Made by a program: the position numbers and the translations under genes | The notes under the pieces: generated by a model | Database searches by the model: none | Told to the model about the DNA's origin: nothing | The model's input: only the letters and a program-made list of their open reading frames with translations | In this document: positions 48,389-58,815 of the stretch, one piece after another | How the letters are laid out: every line of letters starts with the position of its first letter | Numbering within the stretch: position 1 is the stretch's first letter | From: Oscillospiraceae bacterium | GTDB taxonomy: Bacteria; Bacillota; Clostridia; Oscillospirales; CAG-272 | Length of the DNA stretch: 64,000 bases | Direction of reading: 5' to 3' | NCBI GenBank assembly: GCA_015063745.1 | Contig: SVTO01000008.1 | Span: 1 to 64,000, forward strand

Positions 48389-49543
48389 ATGATATTCAAA
48401 AAAGTATCCGCTTTGCTGGCAGCACTGCTGATTGCATCCGGCTGTCTGGCATCCTGCGGCAATTCCGATGAAATCGAAACCCAGCCCGGCGAAACCAATG
48501 CCGAAACCGAACAGAGCAGTACCGACGGTGCTTTTGACTACAAAACAGCTGATCTGTCCCAGTACATAACCCTGTGTGACTACAAGGGCATGGATCTGGT
48601 AAAATCCGTTGTTCCCGTAACGGAAGCGGAAGTTGATGCGAAAATCGAGAGCATCCGTGAAGAATACAGCCACTACGAATACATCTACGAGGGTGTTGTA
48701 GGAGAAGGCGATACCGTGCTGTGCGACTATGTCGGCTACAAGGACGGCGTAGCTTTTGAAGGCGGCGCAAACAACGGTGCAGAAGTTACCGCCAAGCCCG
48801 ACAGCGGCTATATCGAAGGTTTTGCGGAGTCCTTTGTAGGTCAGGAGCCCGGCAAGGAATTCTCCTTCAACGTAACCTTCCCCAAGGCATACATGAATGA
48901 AGAGCTGGCCGGCCAAGAAGTAACCTTCGTATGTACAATCACCTGCATTTACGGTGAAGAAATGATCATTCCCGAAATCAACGATGCTTTCGCCCAGGAA
49001 AACTTCGGCTGCGCAACCGTTGAAGAGCTTCGTGCCCTGCAGCGCAGCGAACTGGAAGCAAAGAACGACTACATCGCCGTAACGGAAATGAACAACACCA
49101 TTTTCCAGTATATGCTGGATAACTCCACTGTGATCAAGTATCCCGAAGGAGAAGTGGATAAGCTGTACGAAAAGTATTCCTCCACCTATAAGACCTACGC
49201 CGGCTATTACGGTATGGAGTACGAAGCCTTCCTGGAATACTACATGGGTACCACCGATGAAGAACTGAAGGAAAGCATGCGCGGCTACGTGCTGGAAGAT
49301 TTGGTTATGTATTCTCTGATCGATGAACTGGATGCAGAACTGACCGATGAAGAATATGCGGAAAACCTGGTAAATCTGGCCAGAATGTACGATCTGGAAG
49401 CGGAAGAATTTGAAGCCAACTACGGTGAAGACGCCATCCGCGTAACTCTGCTGTGGAGCGATGTAATGAAGACCATCGCAAGCTACGGTACCGTTACCGA
49501 AGTGATCGCCGAACCCGCACCCGAAACGGAAGCTGCCGAATAA
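48389..49543 (+). CDS. Secreted FKBP/trigger-factor-like peptidyl-prolyl isomerase lipoprotein
   Basis: Lipobox LASC; GDTVLCDYVGYKDGVAFEGG...IEGFAESFVGQEPGKEFSFNVTFPKAYMNEELAGQEVTFVCTI; trigger-factor C-domain-like helices after it. Confidence 0.82.
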   Translation: MIFKKVSALLAALLIASGCLASCGNSDEIETQPGETNAETEQSSTDGAFDYKTADLSQYITLCDYKGMDLVKSVVPVTEAEVDAKIESIREEYSHYEYIYEGVVGEGDTVLCDYVGYKDGVAFEGGANNGAEVTAKPDSGYIEGFAESFVGQEPGKEFSFNVTFPKAYMNEELAGQEVTFVCTITCIYGEEMIIPEINDAFAQENFGCATVEELRALQRSELEAKNDYIAVTEMNNTIFQYMLDNSTVIKYPEGEVDKLYEKYSSTYKTYAGYYGMEYEAFLEYYMGTTDEELKESMRGYVLEDLVMYSLIDELDAELTDEEYAENLVNLARMYDLEAEEFEANYGEDAIRVTLLWSDVMKTIASYGTVTEVIAEPAPETEAAE

Positions 49544-49560
49544 TCGGACAAAGACAATAC

Positions 49561-49602
49561 AAAAGACACCCGGACTGAAAAACAGTTTCGGGTGTCTTTC
49601 TT
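49561..49602. terminator. Bidirectional intrinsic terminator
   Basis: AAAGACACCCG...CGGGTGTCTTT between convergent genes. Confidence 0.8.
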
Positions 49603-49622
49603 TGTATAGATTCCGCAGAAAA

Positions 49623-50822
49623 TCAAAGTCTTGCGGCAATTTCCTTCAGGAAGGTTTCCGTATCCACCTTGCGGATTTCGGGCAGGGTGGACATAGCGGC
49701 CAGATCCCCGGTCATCACACCTTCTTCAATGGTGCGGATGGTAGCGGCTTCCAGACGGTCTGCGAAAGCGATCAGATCCGGCAGTTCATCCATTTCGCCT
49801 CTCTTGCGCAGAGCACCGGTCCAGGCAAAAATGGTAGCCACACTGTTGGTGGAAGTAGTCTCACCCTTCAGATGCTTGTAGTAGTGACGCTGAACCGTAC
49901 CGTGAGCGGCTTCGTATTCGTAAACACCGTCGGGAGAAACCAGAACGGAGGTCATCATGGCCAGACTGCCGTACGCAGTGGCAACCATGTCACTCATAAC
50001 ATCTCCGTCATAGTTCTTGCATGCCCAGATGTAGCCGCCTTCGGAACGGATCACACGGGCAACCGCATCGTCGATCAGAGTATAGAAGTAGGAAATACCG
50101 GCTTCCTTGAACTTTTCCGCATATTCGCTTTCGAAGATTTCCTCGAAAATATCCTTGAAACGATGGTCATACTGCTTGGAGATGGTATCCTTTGCGGCAA
50201 ACCAGATGTCCTGATGGGAATCCAGCGCAAAATTGAAGCAGCTGCGGGCAAAGCTTGCAATGGAGCTGTCCACATTGTGAACACCCTGAATGATACCGCC
50301 GGATTCCTTGAACTGATGGATCAGCTGACGGGTCTCATTTCCGTTTGCATCGGTACATACCAGTTCACACTTGGTACCTGCATCCACAACCATTTCGGAA
50401 TTCTTGTAAATGTCACCGTAAGCGTGACGGGCGATGGTGATGGGCTTGGTCCAGGTGGGAATGTAGGGCGTGATCCCCTTTACGATAATGGGCGTACGGA
50501 ATACAGTACCGTCGAGAATCGCACGGATCGTACCGTTGGGGGACTTCCACATTTCCTTCAGATTGTATTCTTCCACACGCTGTGCGTTGGGCGTGATGGT
50601 AGCACACTTTACGGCAACACCGTATTTTTTGGTCGCATTGGCAGAATCCACAGTAACCCGGTCGTCGGTTTCATTCCGGTGAACCAGACCGAGATCATAG
50701 TATTCGGTTTTGAGCTCTACATAGGGCAGAAGGAGGATATCCTTGATCATCCGCCAGATCACTCTTGTCATTTCGTCCCCGTCCATTTCGACTAAGGGCG
50801 TTTTCATCAGAATCTTTTCCAT
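49623..50822 (-). CDS. icd: NADP-dependent isocitrate dehydrogenase
   Basis: [61 protein letters not shown]. Confidence 0.95.
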   Translation of the reverse strand: MEKILMKTPLVEMDGDEMTRVIWRMIKDILLLPYVELKTEYYDLGLVHRNETDDRVTVDSANATKKYGVAVKCATITPNAQRVEEYNLKEMWKSPNGTIRAILDGTVFRTPIIVKGITPYIPTWTKPITIARHAYGDIYKNSEMVVDAGTKCELVCTDANGNETRQLIHQFKESGGIIQGVHNVDSSIASFARSCFNFALDSHQDIWFAAKDTISKQYDHRFKDIFEEIFESEYAEKFKEAGISYFYTLIDDAVARVIRSEGGYIWACKNYDGDVMSDMVATAYGSLAMMTSVLVSPDGVYEYEAAHGTVQRHYYKHLKGETTSTNSVATIFAWTGALRKRGEMDELPDLIAFADRLEAATIRTIEEGVMTGDLAAMSTLPEIRKVDTETFLKEIAARL

Positions 50823-50840
50823 AATCCGTAATCCTTTGTT

Positions 50841-52778
50841 TTATTTGGCAAGCTGTTCCTTGGTGTATTCCAGCAGACCGCCGGCAGCCATAACACCGCG
50901 CATACGTTCACTGAGTTCACACTTCACGGGAATCTCGGTTTTCTTGGTTTCGTTGACAACCACCAGAGCACCGCCGTTCATCACAGCATCTCTGAGGCCG
51001 GCGATGGAGAGAACATCTCCCGCATCAATGGTATCGTAATCGGCTTCGTTTACGAATTCCAGAGGCAGAATACCCGCATTGATCAGATTCGCGCGGTGGA
51101 TTCTGGCAAAGGACTTCACCAGTACCGCACGTATACCCAGATACAGAGGGGCAAGAGCCGCGTGTTCTCTGGAGGAACCCTGACCGTAGTTCACACCGCC
51201 CACAATAATGCTCTGACCCAGTTCCTTCGCACGGGCGGGGAAGGATTCATCGCAAACGGTGAAGCAGTGGTTGGAAATGGCGGGAATGTTGGAACGCAGA
51301 GGCAGAATCTTCGCACCGGCGGGCATAATATGGTCGGTGGTGATGTTGTCGCCCACCTTCAGAGAAACAGGGCAGGAGAGGGATTCGGCCAGAGGCGTTG
51401 TGACGGGATATTCCTTGATGTTGGGACCACGGAGGATTTCCACCTTGTCGGCTTCTTCGGGGGAAGCGGGAAGGGTGATCATATTGTCATTCACGGTAAA
51501 CTTTTCCGGCAGGGAAATTTCCGGCATGATACCCAGCTCTCTGGGATCGGCCAGATAACCGAGGATCGCGGAAGCCGCTGCCACTTCGGGAGAAACCAGA
51601 TAGATCTGTCCGTCCTTGGTACCGCTTCTGCCTTCAAAGTTACGGTTGAAGGTACGCAGGGAAATACCGCCGGAATTGGGGGACTGACCCATACCGATGC
51701 AGGGACCGCAGGCAGATTCCAGCACTCTCGCACCGGCGTCGATCATCTTGGCCAGCGCACCGTTGTCGGAAATCATGGACAGCACCTGCTTGGAACCGGG
51801 GGCAATGGCAAGGGAAACATCGGGATGTACCGTCTTACCGGAGAGAATGTAGGCAACCTTCATCATGTCCACAAAGGAACTGTTGGTGCAGGAACCGATA
51901 CAAACCTGATCCACCTTCAGCTTGCCGATTTCGGAAATCTTGCAGACATTGTCGGGAGAATGAGGACGGGCCACCATGGGCTCCAGCTCGGAAAGGTTGA
52001 TTTCGATGGTTTCATCATAAACAGCATCTTCATCGGCAGCCAGAGGAACCCATACGTCGCCTCTGCCCTGTGCATCCAGGAAAGCCTTGGTTACTTCGTC
52101 GGAAGGGAAGATGGAGGTGGAAGCACCCAGCTCGGCACCCATGTTGGTAATGGTAGCACGTTCGGGAACACTAAGCGTAGCCACACCCTCGCCGGTATAC
52201 TCCATAATCTTGCCCACACCGCCCTTAACGGACAGAATACGCAGAACTTCCAGAATGACATCCTTCGCGGAAACCCAGTCACGAAGCTTGCCGGTCAGAT
52301 GAATATTGGTGATCTTAGGGTATGTAATGTAGTACGCACCGCCGCCCATGGCAACCGCAACGTCCAGACCGCCGGCACCGATGGCGATCATACCCAGACC
52401 GCCGCCTGTGGGAGTATGGCTGTCGGAGCCGATCAGGGTCTTGCCGGGCGCACCGAAGCGTTCCAGATGAACCTGATGGCAGATACCGTTGCCGGGACGG
52501 GAATAATAGATACCGTGCTTCTTGGCAACGGAAGCGATAAAGCGGTGGTCATCCGCATTTTCGAAACCGTTCTGCAGGGTGTTGTGGTCAATGTAGGCAA
52601 CGGAACGTTCCGTCTGTACCTGACCGATGCCCATGGATTCAAATTCAATATATGCCATAGTACCGGTGGCATCCTGTGTCAGGGTCTGGTCGATACGGAT
52701 ACCGATTTCCTGACCTTTTTCAAACACACCGTCCACCAGATGGGCTTTCAGTATTTTTTCGCTGAGGGTAAGTCCCAT
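50841..52778 (-). CDS. acnA: Aconitate hydratase
   Basis: LTLSEKILKAHLVDG, GSDSHTPTGGGLGMIAIGAGGLDVAVAMGG, CIGSCTNSSFVDMM, GVNYGQGSSREHAALAP. Confidence 0.92.
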   Translation of the reverse strand: MGLTLSEKILKAHLVDGVFEKGQEIGIRIDQTLTQDATGTMAYIEFESMGIGQVQTERSVAYIDHNTLQNGFENADDHRFIASVAKKHGIYYSRPGNGICHQVHLERFGAPGKTLIGSDSHTPTGGGLGMIAIGAGGLDVAVAMGGGAYYITYPKITNIHLTGKLRDWVSAKDVILEVLRILSVKGGVGKIMEYTGEGVATLSVPERATITNMGAELGASTSIFPSDEVTKAFLDAQGRGDVWVPLAADEDAVYDETIEINLSELEPMVARPHSPDNVCKISEIGKLKVDQVCIGSCTNSSFVDMMKVAYILSGKTVHPDVSLAIAPGSKQVLSMISDNGALAKMIDAGARVLESACGPCIGMGQSPNSGGISLRTFNRNFEGRSGTKDGQIYLVSPEVAAASAILGYLADPRELGIMPEISLPEKFTVNDNMITLPASPEEADKVEILRGPNIKEYPVTTPLAESLSCPVSLKVGDNITTDHIMPAGAKILPLRSNIPAISNHCFTVCDESFPARAKELGQSIIVGGVNYGQGSSREHAALAPLYLGIRAVLVKSFARIHRANLINAGILPLEFVNEADYDTIDAGDVLSIAGLRDAVMNGGALVVVNETKKTEIPVKCELSERMRGVMAAGGLLEYTKEQLAK

Positions 52779-52845
52779 GTTTCACTCCAATCCGCCGGAA
52801 ACCCGGCAATAGAATAACGAAAATGTATTCATTCAGAATGTAATA

Positions 52846-52874
52846 ATTATACTACATTGAGCATTTTCTGTCAA
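52846..52874 (-). promoter_or_regulatory. Consensus sigma-A promoter for acn-icd operon
   Basis: Minus strand TTGACA-N17-TATAAT. Confidence 0.75.
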
Positions 52875-53055
52875 TAGTACAAAACACGGAAAACAATCCC
52901 TGAATCCGCCGATTCCCTGTGTAAAACGTGAAAACGGAAGAAAAAGCAGCAAAAAGTGAATCAATGGGGATATTTTGTGCGTTCACGGTCAATGAATGAC
53001 GGTGTATATTGTCAAAATGCTGTAAAAAACGAGAAATTATTGATCAATATGCCAG

Positions 53056-53084
53056 TTGACTTTGTACAATATATAATATATAAT
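53056..53084 (+). promoter_or_regulatory. Promoter for blaI-like operon
   Basis: TTGACT-N17-TATAAT. Confidence 0.6.
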
Positions 53085-53151
53085 TAGTATAAGTGTAAAT
53101 TTGTCCGCTTTCAGATCCATCATAATAAACAATTGATAAGGAGTAATAATC

Positions 53152-53547
53152 ATGCGCGGCAGAAGAAAAACGGTGAAGATTTCCGAAGCAGAATGGAATA
53201 TCATGAAAGTCCTGTGGGAAGGCTGTGAGTACCACGGACGCGGCATGACACTGGGTGAGATTTCCCAGAGCCTGCTCGGTACCACCGATTGGAGCAACAC
53301 GACCATCCGTACCCTCTTAATCCGTCTCGCCAACAAGGGAGCTGTAGTAATCGACAAAACCACCGGTATCTACAAGTATCTTCCCAAATCCTCCCGAGAC
53401 GAATGTGTGCAGGGAGAAGTGCAGTCATTTATCGAAAGAGTATTTGACAACTCTTCCTACAATCTGATGGCGTCCCTGGTAAAGGAAGGTAATTTCACGG
53501 AAAAGGAACGCGAAGAGATCATCAAGATCCTGAACGAAATCGAGTAA
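53152..53547 (+). CDS. BlaI/MecI/CopY family transcriptional repressor
   Basis: KISEAEWNIMKVLWEG, WSNTTIRTLLIRLANKGAVVIDKTTGIYKYLP. Confidence 0.92.
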   Translation: MRGRRKTVKISEAEWNIMKVLWEGCEYHGRGMTLGEISQSLLGTTDWSNTTIRTLLIRLANKGAVVIDKTTGIYKYLPKSSRDECVQGEVQSFIERVFDNSSYNLMASLVKEGNFTEKEREEIIKILNEIE

Positions 53548-53582
53548 CGGTCCACCCAGAATCAATAAGTGCGAAATAAAAA

Positions 53583-55955
53583 ATGGCTGAATATCTGCTT
53601 TTACTGCTTGTGCAGACCACAATTTTTTCAACCACGACAGCACTGTGTCTCCTGACAATCCGCTGTGTATTTCATTGCCGGATTCCTCCAAAGGCAGGCA
53701 TGGCCATGTGGTTGATTCTGCTTTTGCGGGTAGTATGTCCCATCTTCCCCGAAAGCCAGCTTTCCATTTATAATTTCATCCCCGTCGGCAGAGAAGTCAT
53801 GTTTACCCTGACCTATGAGGACTGGTCGGAGCATTATACGGTTCCGGAAGCGGATGCGGCAGCGGAGATACCGGGCACACGCACCGTAACCGATGAGACC
53901 TCCACCGACGGAAATCTTCTTCCCGAGGAGACGGATACCTACGGACTGCCCGAAAAACACGCCCCCCGCATCGGCATTACGGAAGTGGTGCTCGCTGTTT
54001 ACGGTATGGGTGTGCTGGCAGCCGGAGGGGTACATATGGTAATGTACCGGCAAGCTTTACGGAAACTGAAAAAGAAAATTTCGCCCTGCTTCGATAACGG
54101 ATTGGAAAGAACGTACCGCAGTATTGCGGAGAAACTGAAAATCCGCCATGTGCCGGAATTGTACATGGGCGAAAACTCCATGACTGTGGGGTATATAAGA
54201 CCGATTATCGTCCTGCGACGGGATGATGAAGCCGGCGATAAGGACTACGAAATGGTCCTGACCCATGAGCTGAATCACTATAAACATCTGGATAACCAGA
54301 TCCTTTTGCTGACCACCATCGTCTGCTGTATTTTCTGGTACAATCCCATGCTGTGGATCGTGCGCAAGTATCTGCGGGAAGACATTGAACTTCTCTGCGA
54401 TATGCGGACTCTCCGGGACAGCGATGTGGAAAGTACGGAATACGCCTACCTGCTCTGCCGCCATTCTCGTTTTGCGGATGCGGCTGCAGTGGGGACCCCC
54501 ATGTCCGCCAGCGGAAGAAGACTGAAAAAGCGTCTTCTGACCATCGCCATCCACAAACAGCACCGGTTCCTGTCGAAAACTACCTCATTCCTGCTGTCCG
54601 CAGCCATCGTGGCGGTATGCCTGACCAACCCCATCATTTCGAAAGAACACGAATACAAGGACTATATCGAAAGCTACGCATTCCTGACCGGAACCGATGC
54701 CCAGACACTGTATCTGGAAGAGCATATCAGCATTCATGAATTTCTGAAACAGGCTGATAAAATGCTCACATCCGTGGGCGGAGAAAGCCTTGCGGCAGAG
54801 ATCGGCGGAGGAAGCTTTGAAAAACTTAAGCGTATCGCCGCGGAATCCCCTTATGTGGACGACGACCGTGCGGAAGCACTCAGCCGTCTGCAGTCCTCGG
54901 AAATTCTCCGGAACAGCAGTTGTGTGCTGATCATGAGTACGTTGTCCGATCTGCTGGGGCAGGATCATACAGTGGAAGAACCCCGACTGCTTCCGGTCAT
55001 GATTTCCGTGGAAACTTTTGAAAAAATCAGCGAAAACCTGACGCCCCAGGCCGCCGAACTGCTTGGCAACTGCTACAACCGCGGCGTGGGCGGAGTGGAT
55101 ATTTCCTTCAACTATCTCTACTCCAACGCCATGATGGAACAGATCATGAACCGAATCAACGACGACTGGGCGAAGGAAAAGCTGCTCGGATACTATACGG
55201 AAATCGACTTGCTTCCCGAACAACTGAACGTAATCAGCTCCCGACTGAACGAAACGATCCGCTATGTGGGAATCGGTACGGATTATTATATCTGTGCCCC
55301 GGACATCCGGAAGAACGAGGAAGAAATTCTGCGCAAGATCCTGGGTGCCGCTGTGGCAGGTCAAAGAGAAGACGTATACTATCTGAAGGAAACGGAAGAC
55401 GGATGCTCCTATGAAACTGCGGAAAAGCTGTTCCGCGAGGCCAGATTTACCGTAGCGGAAATGTTCGAGGAATACGCCCGTATCGGCGGAAGCACCTACA
55501 GCTACATCACCCCGGAGGAATACAACGTAATCTCCGAATACGATGTACATACCTATGCCGAACGCCTGTCCGACCCTGGACTGGTGGAAGCATTCCGGCA
55601 GAACTTCACCTATAACGAAAATTTCGTATACATAGGTGAAGACGGCTCGGAACTGACCATACCCTTCCGTTATTATGCGGCAAAGGAAGAAAACAGCGAG
55701 ACCTGCCGCGCGATCATGGAAGACGTGCTGAACCGACTCAACGCCATCGCTTTCCCGAAGCTGTACGATATCGAAACCATCGAAATGTCCGGCAGTTCCT
55801 CGGAAACCGTCCGTGAAGCCGCCATCCGGTGTATCGAACTTGGGCTGATCCAATCATACGATACAAAAATGGATATGCGTGCGGAAGTATCCAGCGGACA
55901 GTGTGCCGTAGTCCTGTGCCGTCTGCTGGCCGCTATGACCAATATCAGTAAATAA
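53583..55955 (+). CDS. M56 family (BlaR1-like) metallopeptidase with SLH-like C-terminal segment
   Basis: LTHELNHYKHLDNQILLLTTIVCCIFWYNPMLWIVRKYLREDIELLCD (HExxH-type HELNH); C-terminus EAAIRCIELGLIQSYDTKMDMRAEVSSGQCAVVLCRLLAAM. Confidence 0.82.
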   Translation: MAEYLLLLLVQTTIFSTTTALCLLTIRCVFHCRIPPKAGMAMWLILLLRVVCPIFPESQLSIYNFIPVGREVMFTLTYEDWSEHYTVPEADAAAEIPGTRTVTDETSTDGNLLPEETDTYGLPEKHAPRIGITEVVLAVYGMGVLAAGGVHMVMYRQALRKLKKKISPCFDNGLERTYRSIAEKLKIRHVPELYMGENSMTVGYIRPIIVLRRDDEAGDKDYEMVLTHELNHYKHLDNQILLLTTIVCCIFWYNPMLWIVRKYLREDIELLCDMRTLRDSDVESTEYAYLLCRHSRFADAAAVGTPMSASGRRLKKRLLTIAIHKQHRFLSKTTSFLLSAAIVAVCLTNPIISKEHEYKDYIESYAFLTGTDAQTLYLEEHISIHEFLKQADKMLTSVGGESLAAEIGGGSFEKLKRIAAESPYVDDDRAEALSRLQSSEILRNSSCVLIMSTLSDLLGQDHTVEEPRLLPVMISVETFEKISENLTPQAAELLGNCYNRGVGGVDISFNYLYSNAMMEQIMNRINDDWAKEKLLGYYTEIDLLPEQLNVISSRLNETIRYVGIGTDYYICAPDIRKNEEEILRKILGAAVAGQREDVYYLKETEDGCSYETAEKLFREARFTVAEMFEEYARIGGSTYSYITPEEYNVISEYDVHTYAERLSDPGLVEAFRQNFTYNENFVYIGEDGSELTIPFRYYAAKEENSETCRAIMEDVLNRLNAIAFPKLYDIETIEMSGSSSETVREAAIRCIELGLIQSYDTKMDMRAEVSSGQCAVVLCRLLAAMTNISK

Positions 55956-56006
55956 AAATATCCGGTTTTCACTGCATAACAGCAGAACGAAAACCGGTAT
56001 TTTTGT
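55954..56006. terminator. Bidirectional intrinsic terminator
   Basis: AAAATATCCGGTTTT...AAAACCGGTATTTTT. Confidence 0.75.
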
Positions 56007-57308
56007 TCAGATCAGCTTTTCAATGGCATAAAGGCTGTTGACCACAAGCCAGAGGGACGGAAAATACCGCATGATATTCCACACACTCGCCCCCGTCAAC
56101 CCGTATTCCCGTACCAGACGAAGCATGGCATCCGCACTGCGCGCATCCTGGAACCATACCTCGTGTTCCACCGCATCCGCATACGATGCCGGACGGTCGA
56201 AATAAGTGTAATAGGGCGCTTCTGCCGTCGTATCATATTCAATCGCCGCATTCCTTTGCCCCGCTCTGGCAACCGCCGCTACATTGGAGAGGGACTGTGC
56301 CTTGGTTTCCCCCCGTACAAAGGGCAGGGGCCAGTCATATCCGTAATTCGGATACCCGATAAACATCTTCTCCGCCGGAATTTCCGTAAGACCGTAAGAA
56401 ATTACCCGGCGTACATTGGGAATGGGCGAAACAGCCATGGGTGGTCCGTAGGTATATCCCCATTCATAGGTCATCAGCAATACAAAATCCGCCGCCGCAC
56501 CCACCGCAGCATAATCATGTCCCTCATACAAAAGCCCACGCTGATCTGCGGAATACTTCGGAGCAAGAGAAGCAAACACCACATATCCCTCCGGCAAAGC
56601 TTCCCTGAGCAGACCTATAAACGCCGCAAAATCCGCCGCTGCATCAGCCGGAATGTATTCCAGATCCACATCCACCCCGCCGTATCCCTTGGCAATCACC
56701 GTTTCCACCGTGTTCTGAATGATTTTGTCCCGCAGCTCCGGTGTGGTCAGAACGGTGGCGGCAAGCTCGCTGGAAAACGTACCTTCCTCGGTAAGAGAAG
56801 TCAGCATCATCAGCGGCACGGTACTGTATTCACGGGCCAGAGCGATCAGATCGTCATCATCCGCGGATGGCAGCACCAGCGTTCCGTCCTGCCCCAGTCC
56901 GTAGCTGAAGATGGAAAGATAGGTCAGATAAGGCAGAGTCTGCCTAAGTACATCCCGGTCAATGTAGGCATACGCATACCCGTTTGTACGAATCGTACCG
57001 AGCGGCGGTGTTTCGTAGGCCAGATTCAGCACCTGCCCTGGAAAGATCTCCGGCTTTCCTTTCAGCTGAGGATTGTTCCGGTACAGGGTCAGCACAGGAA
57101 CCCCCGACCTGGCGGAAACGGAAGTCAGCGTATCCCCGCCCCGAACCGTGTAGACTTCGGTGGGAAACAGAATCACCAGCGTCTGCCCCACCACCAGCCT
57201 GCCGGGATCGGACAGCTGATTATCCGTAATGATCCGGCTGGGCGGCACATTGTAAGTACGGGCGATGGAATAGATATTCTCACCGCTTTGTACAGTATGA
57301 ATCAGCAA
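56007..57308 (-). CDS. LysM + glycosyl hydrolase family 18 protein (spore cortex-lytic SleL/YaaH-like)
   Basis: Two LysM motifs (HTVQSGENIYSIARTYNVPPSRIITDN; YTVRGGDTLTSVSARSGV) and GH18-like GYGGVDVDLEYIP. Confidence 0.9.
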   Translation of the reverse strand: MLIHTVQSGENIYSIARTYNVPPSRIITDNQLSDPGRLVVGQTLVILFPTEVYTVRGGDTLTSVSARSGVPVLTLYRNNPQLKGKPEIFPGQVLNLAYETPPLGTIRTNGYAYAYIDRDVLRQTLPYLTYLSIFSYGLGQDGTLVLPSADDDDLIALAREYSTVPLMMLTSLTEEGTFSSELAATVLTTPELRDKIIQNTVETVIAKGYGGVDVDLEYIPADAAADFAAFIGLLREALPEGYVVFASLAPKYSADQRGLLYEGHDYAAVGAAADFVLLMTYEWGYTYGPPMAVSPIPNVRRVISYGLTEIPAEKMFIGYPNYGYDWPLPFVRGETKAQSLSNVAAVARAGQRNAAIEYDTTAEAPYYTYFDRPASYADAVEHEVWFQDARSADAMLRLVREYGLTGASVWNIMRYFPSLWLVVNSLYAIEKLI

Positions 57309-57451
57309 AAAATCACCTCACATCAGTTCTTCCTTCCAGTATATGCAGTTCCGTGCGTAACATTCGCAGAAAGAAAAAAACTTCTTTGTGTATAGAAAAG
57401 CCCACCGCGGCGAACACTACAGAAAAAGCAATAAAAGAAAGGCTGAATAAG

Positions 57452-58723
57452 ATGCAAATACAAAATACCATCGCTTCCGTTACCGCCCGTGAAATTCTGG
57501 ATTCCCGGGGAAACCCCACCGTAGAAGCCACCGTATGGCTGGAGAACGGCATCTGCGGTACGGCATCCGTACCCTCCGGCGCATCCACCGGCAAATACGA
57601 AGCCCACGAGCTCCGTGACGGAGACGAAAATCGCTACAGAGGCAAAGGGGTAATGCAGGCTGTGGAAAATGTCCGCGGTCCCATTGCAAAAGCACTGCAG
57701 GGAATGCCATGTTGTCAGAATGCCGTGGATACCCGTATGATCCACCTGGACGATACGGAAAACAAAAAACGACTGGGTGCCAACGCCATGCTGGCCGTGT
57801 CCATGGCCTGTGCCAAAGCCGGCGCAAAATACCACAGAGAAGGTCTGTACCGATATATCGGCGGCATCGGCGGAACCCGCATCCCCACACCCATGATGAA
57901 TATCTTAAACGGCGGCGCCCATGCGGACAATAATCTGGATATCCAGGAATTCATGATCCTGCCGGTCGGTTTCCCCAGCTTCCGGGAAGCCCTGCGTGCC
58001 GGAGCCGAAATCTACCACACATTGGGAAAAATCCTGAAAACGGAAGGCAAATCCACCGCAGTCGGCGATGAAGGCGGATTTGCCCCGGATATGAAGGACA
58101 ACGACGAAGTCCTATCCACCCTCGTACGTGCCATAGAAGAAGCGGGATATACCACCGATCAGGTGAAGATCACCATGGACGCCGCATCGAGCGAATGGGC
58201 GGACGGCAAGGGCAAATACACCCTCCCGAAAGCCGGCGGTATCCTGGACCATACAGAACTGACGGGACTGTACGAAAAACTGGCAGCAAAATATCCCCTT
58301 GTATCCCTGGAAGACGGACTCGGTGAAGACGACCACAACGGCTGGAAGGCCATGACCGAAAAACTGGGCAGAAGGATGCTGCTTGTAGGGGACGACTATT
58401 TCGTAACGAATCCGAAAAAACTGGCACAGGGCATCGAGAACGGCTGCGGTAATGCCATTCTCATAAAACCGAACCAGATCGGCACCATCACCGAAACCAT
58501 CGCCGTGGTCAATATGGCAAAAGCAAACGGCTACCGAACCATCCTTTCTCACCGATCCGGCGAAACAGGGGATACCACCATCGCGGATCTTGCCGTAGGC
58601 CTGAACGCAGGCTTTATCAAAACCGGCGCTCCCTGCCGCAGCGAAAGAACGGAAAAGTACAACAGACTGCTGGCAATTGAGGAAGAACTGGCCGCCGGCA
58701 GTGTGTACGGAAACAATATTTGA
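57452..58723 (+). CDS. eno: Enolase
   Basis: AREILDSRGNPTVEATVWL, SVPSGASTGKYEA, MMNILNGGAHADNNLDIQEFMILP, LSHRSGETGDTTIADLAVG. Confidence 0.97.
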   Translation: MQIQNTIASVTAREILDSRGNPTVEATVWLENGICGTASVPSGASTGKYEAHELRDGDENRYRGKGVMQAVENVRGPIAKALQGMPCCQNAVDTRMIHLDDTENKKRLGANAMLAVSMACAKAGAKYHREGLYRYIGGIGGTRIPTPMMNILNGGAHADNNLDIQEFMILPVGFPSFREALRAGAEIYHTLGKILKTEGKSTAVGDEGGFAPDMKDNDEVLSTLVRAIEEAGYTTDQVKITMDAASSEWADGKGKYTLPKAGGILDHTELTGLYEKLAAKYPLVSLEDGLGEDDHNGWKAMTEKLGRRMLLVGDDYFVTNPKKLAQGIENGCGNAILIKPNQIGTITETIAVVNMAKANGYRTILSHRSGETGDTTIADLAVGLNAGFIKTGAPCRSERTEKYNRLLAIEEELAAGSVYGNNI

Positions 58724-58752
58724 AAACAAAAAATGAATTCCTGCATATACTC

Positions 58753-58781
58753 TTGCAATCCTGTAAAGATTGTGTTATAAT
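58753..58781 (+). promoter_or_regulatory. Promoter for SRP RNA gene
   Basis: TTGCAA-N17-TATAAT. Confidence 0.7.
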
Positions 58782-58815
58782 ATACGGGTGATTACAAGTA
58801 AAATAACTCGTGAAA

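Noticed and set aside
51096-52817. 573-aa plus-strand ORF antisense to aconitase
   Set aside because: Shadow ORF; aconitase motifs on the minus strand are unambiguous.
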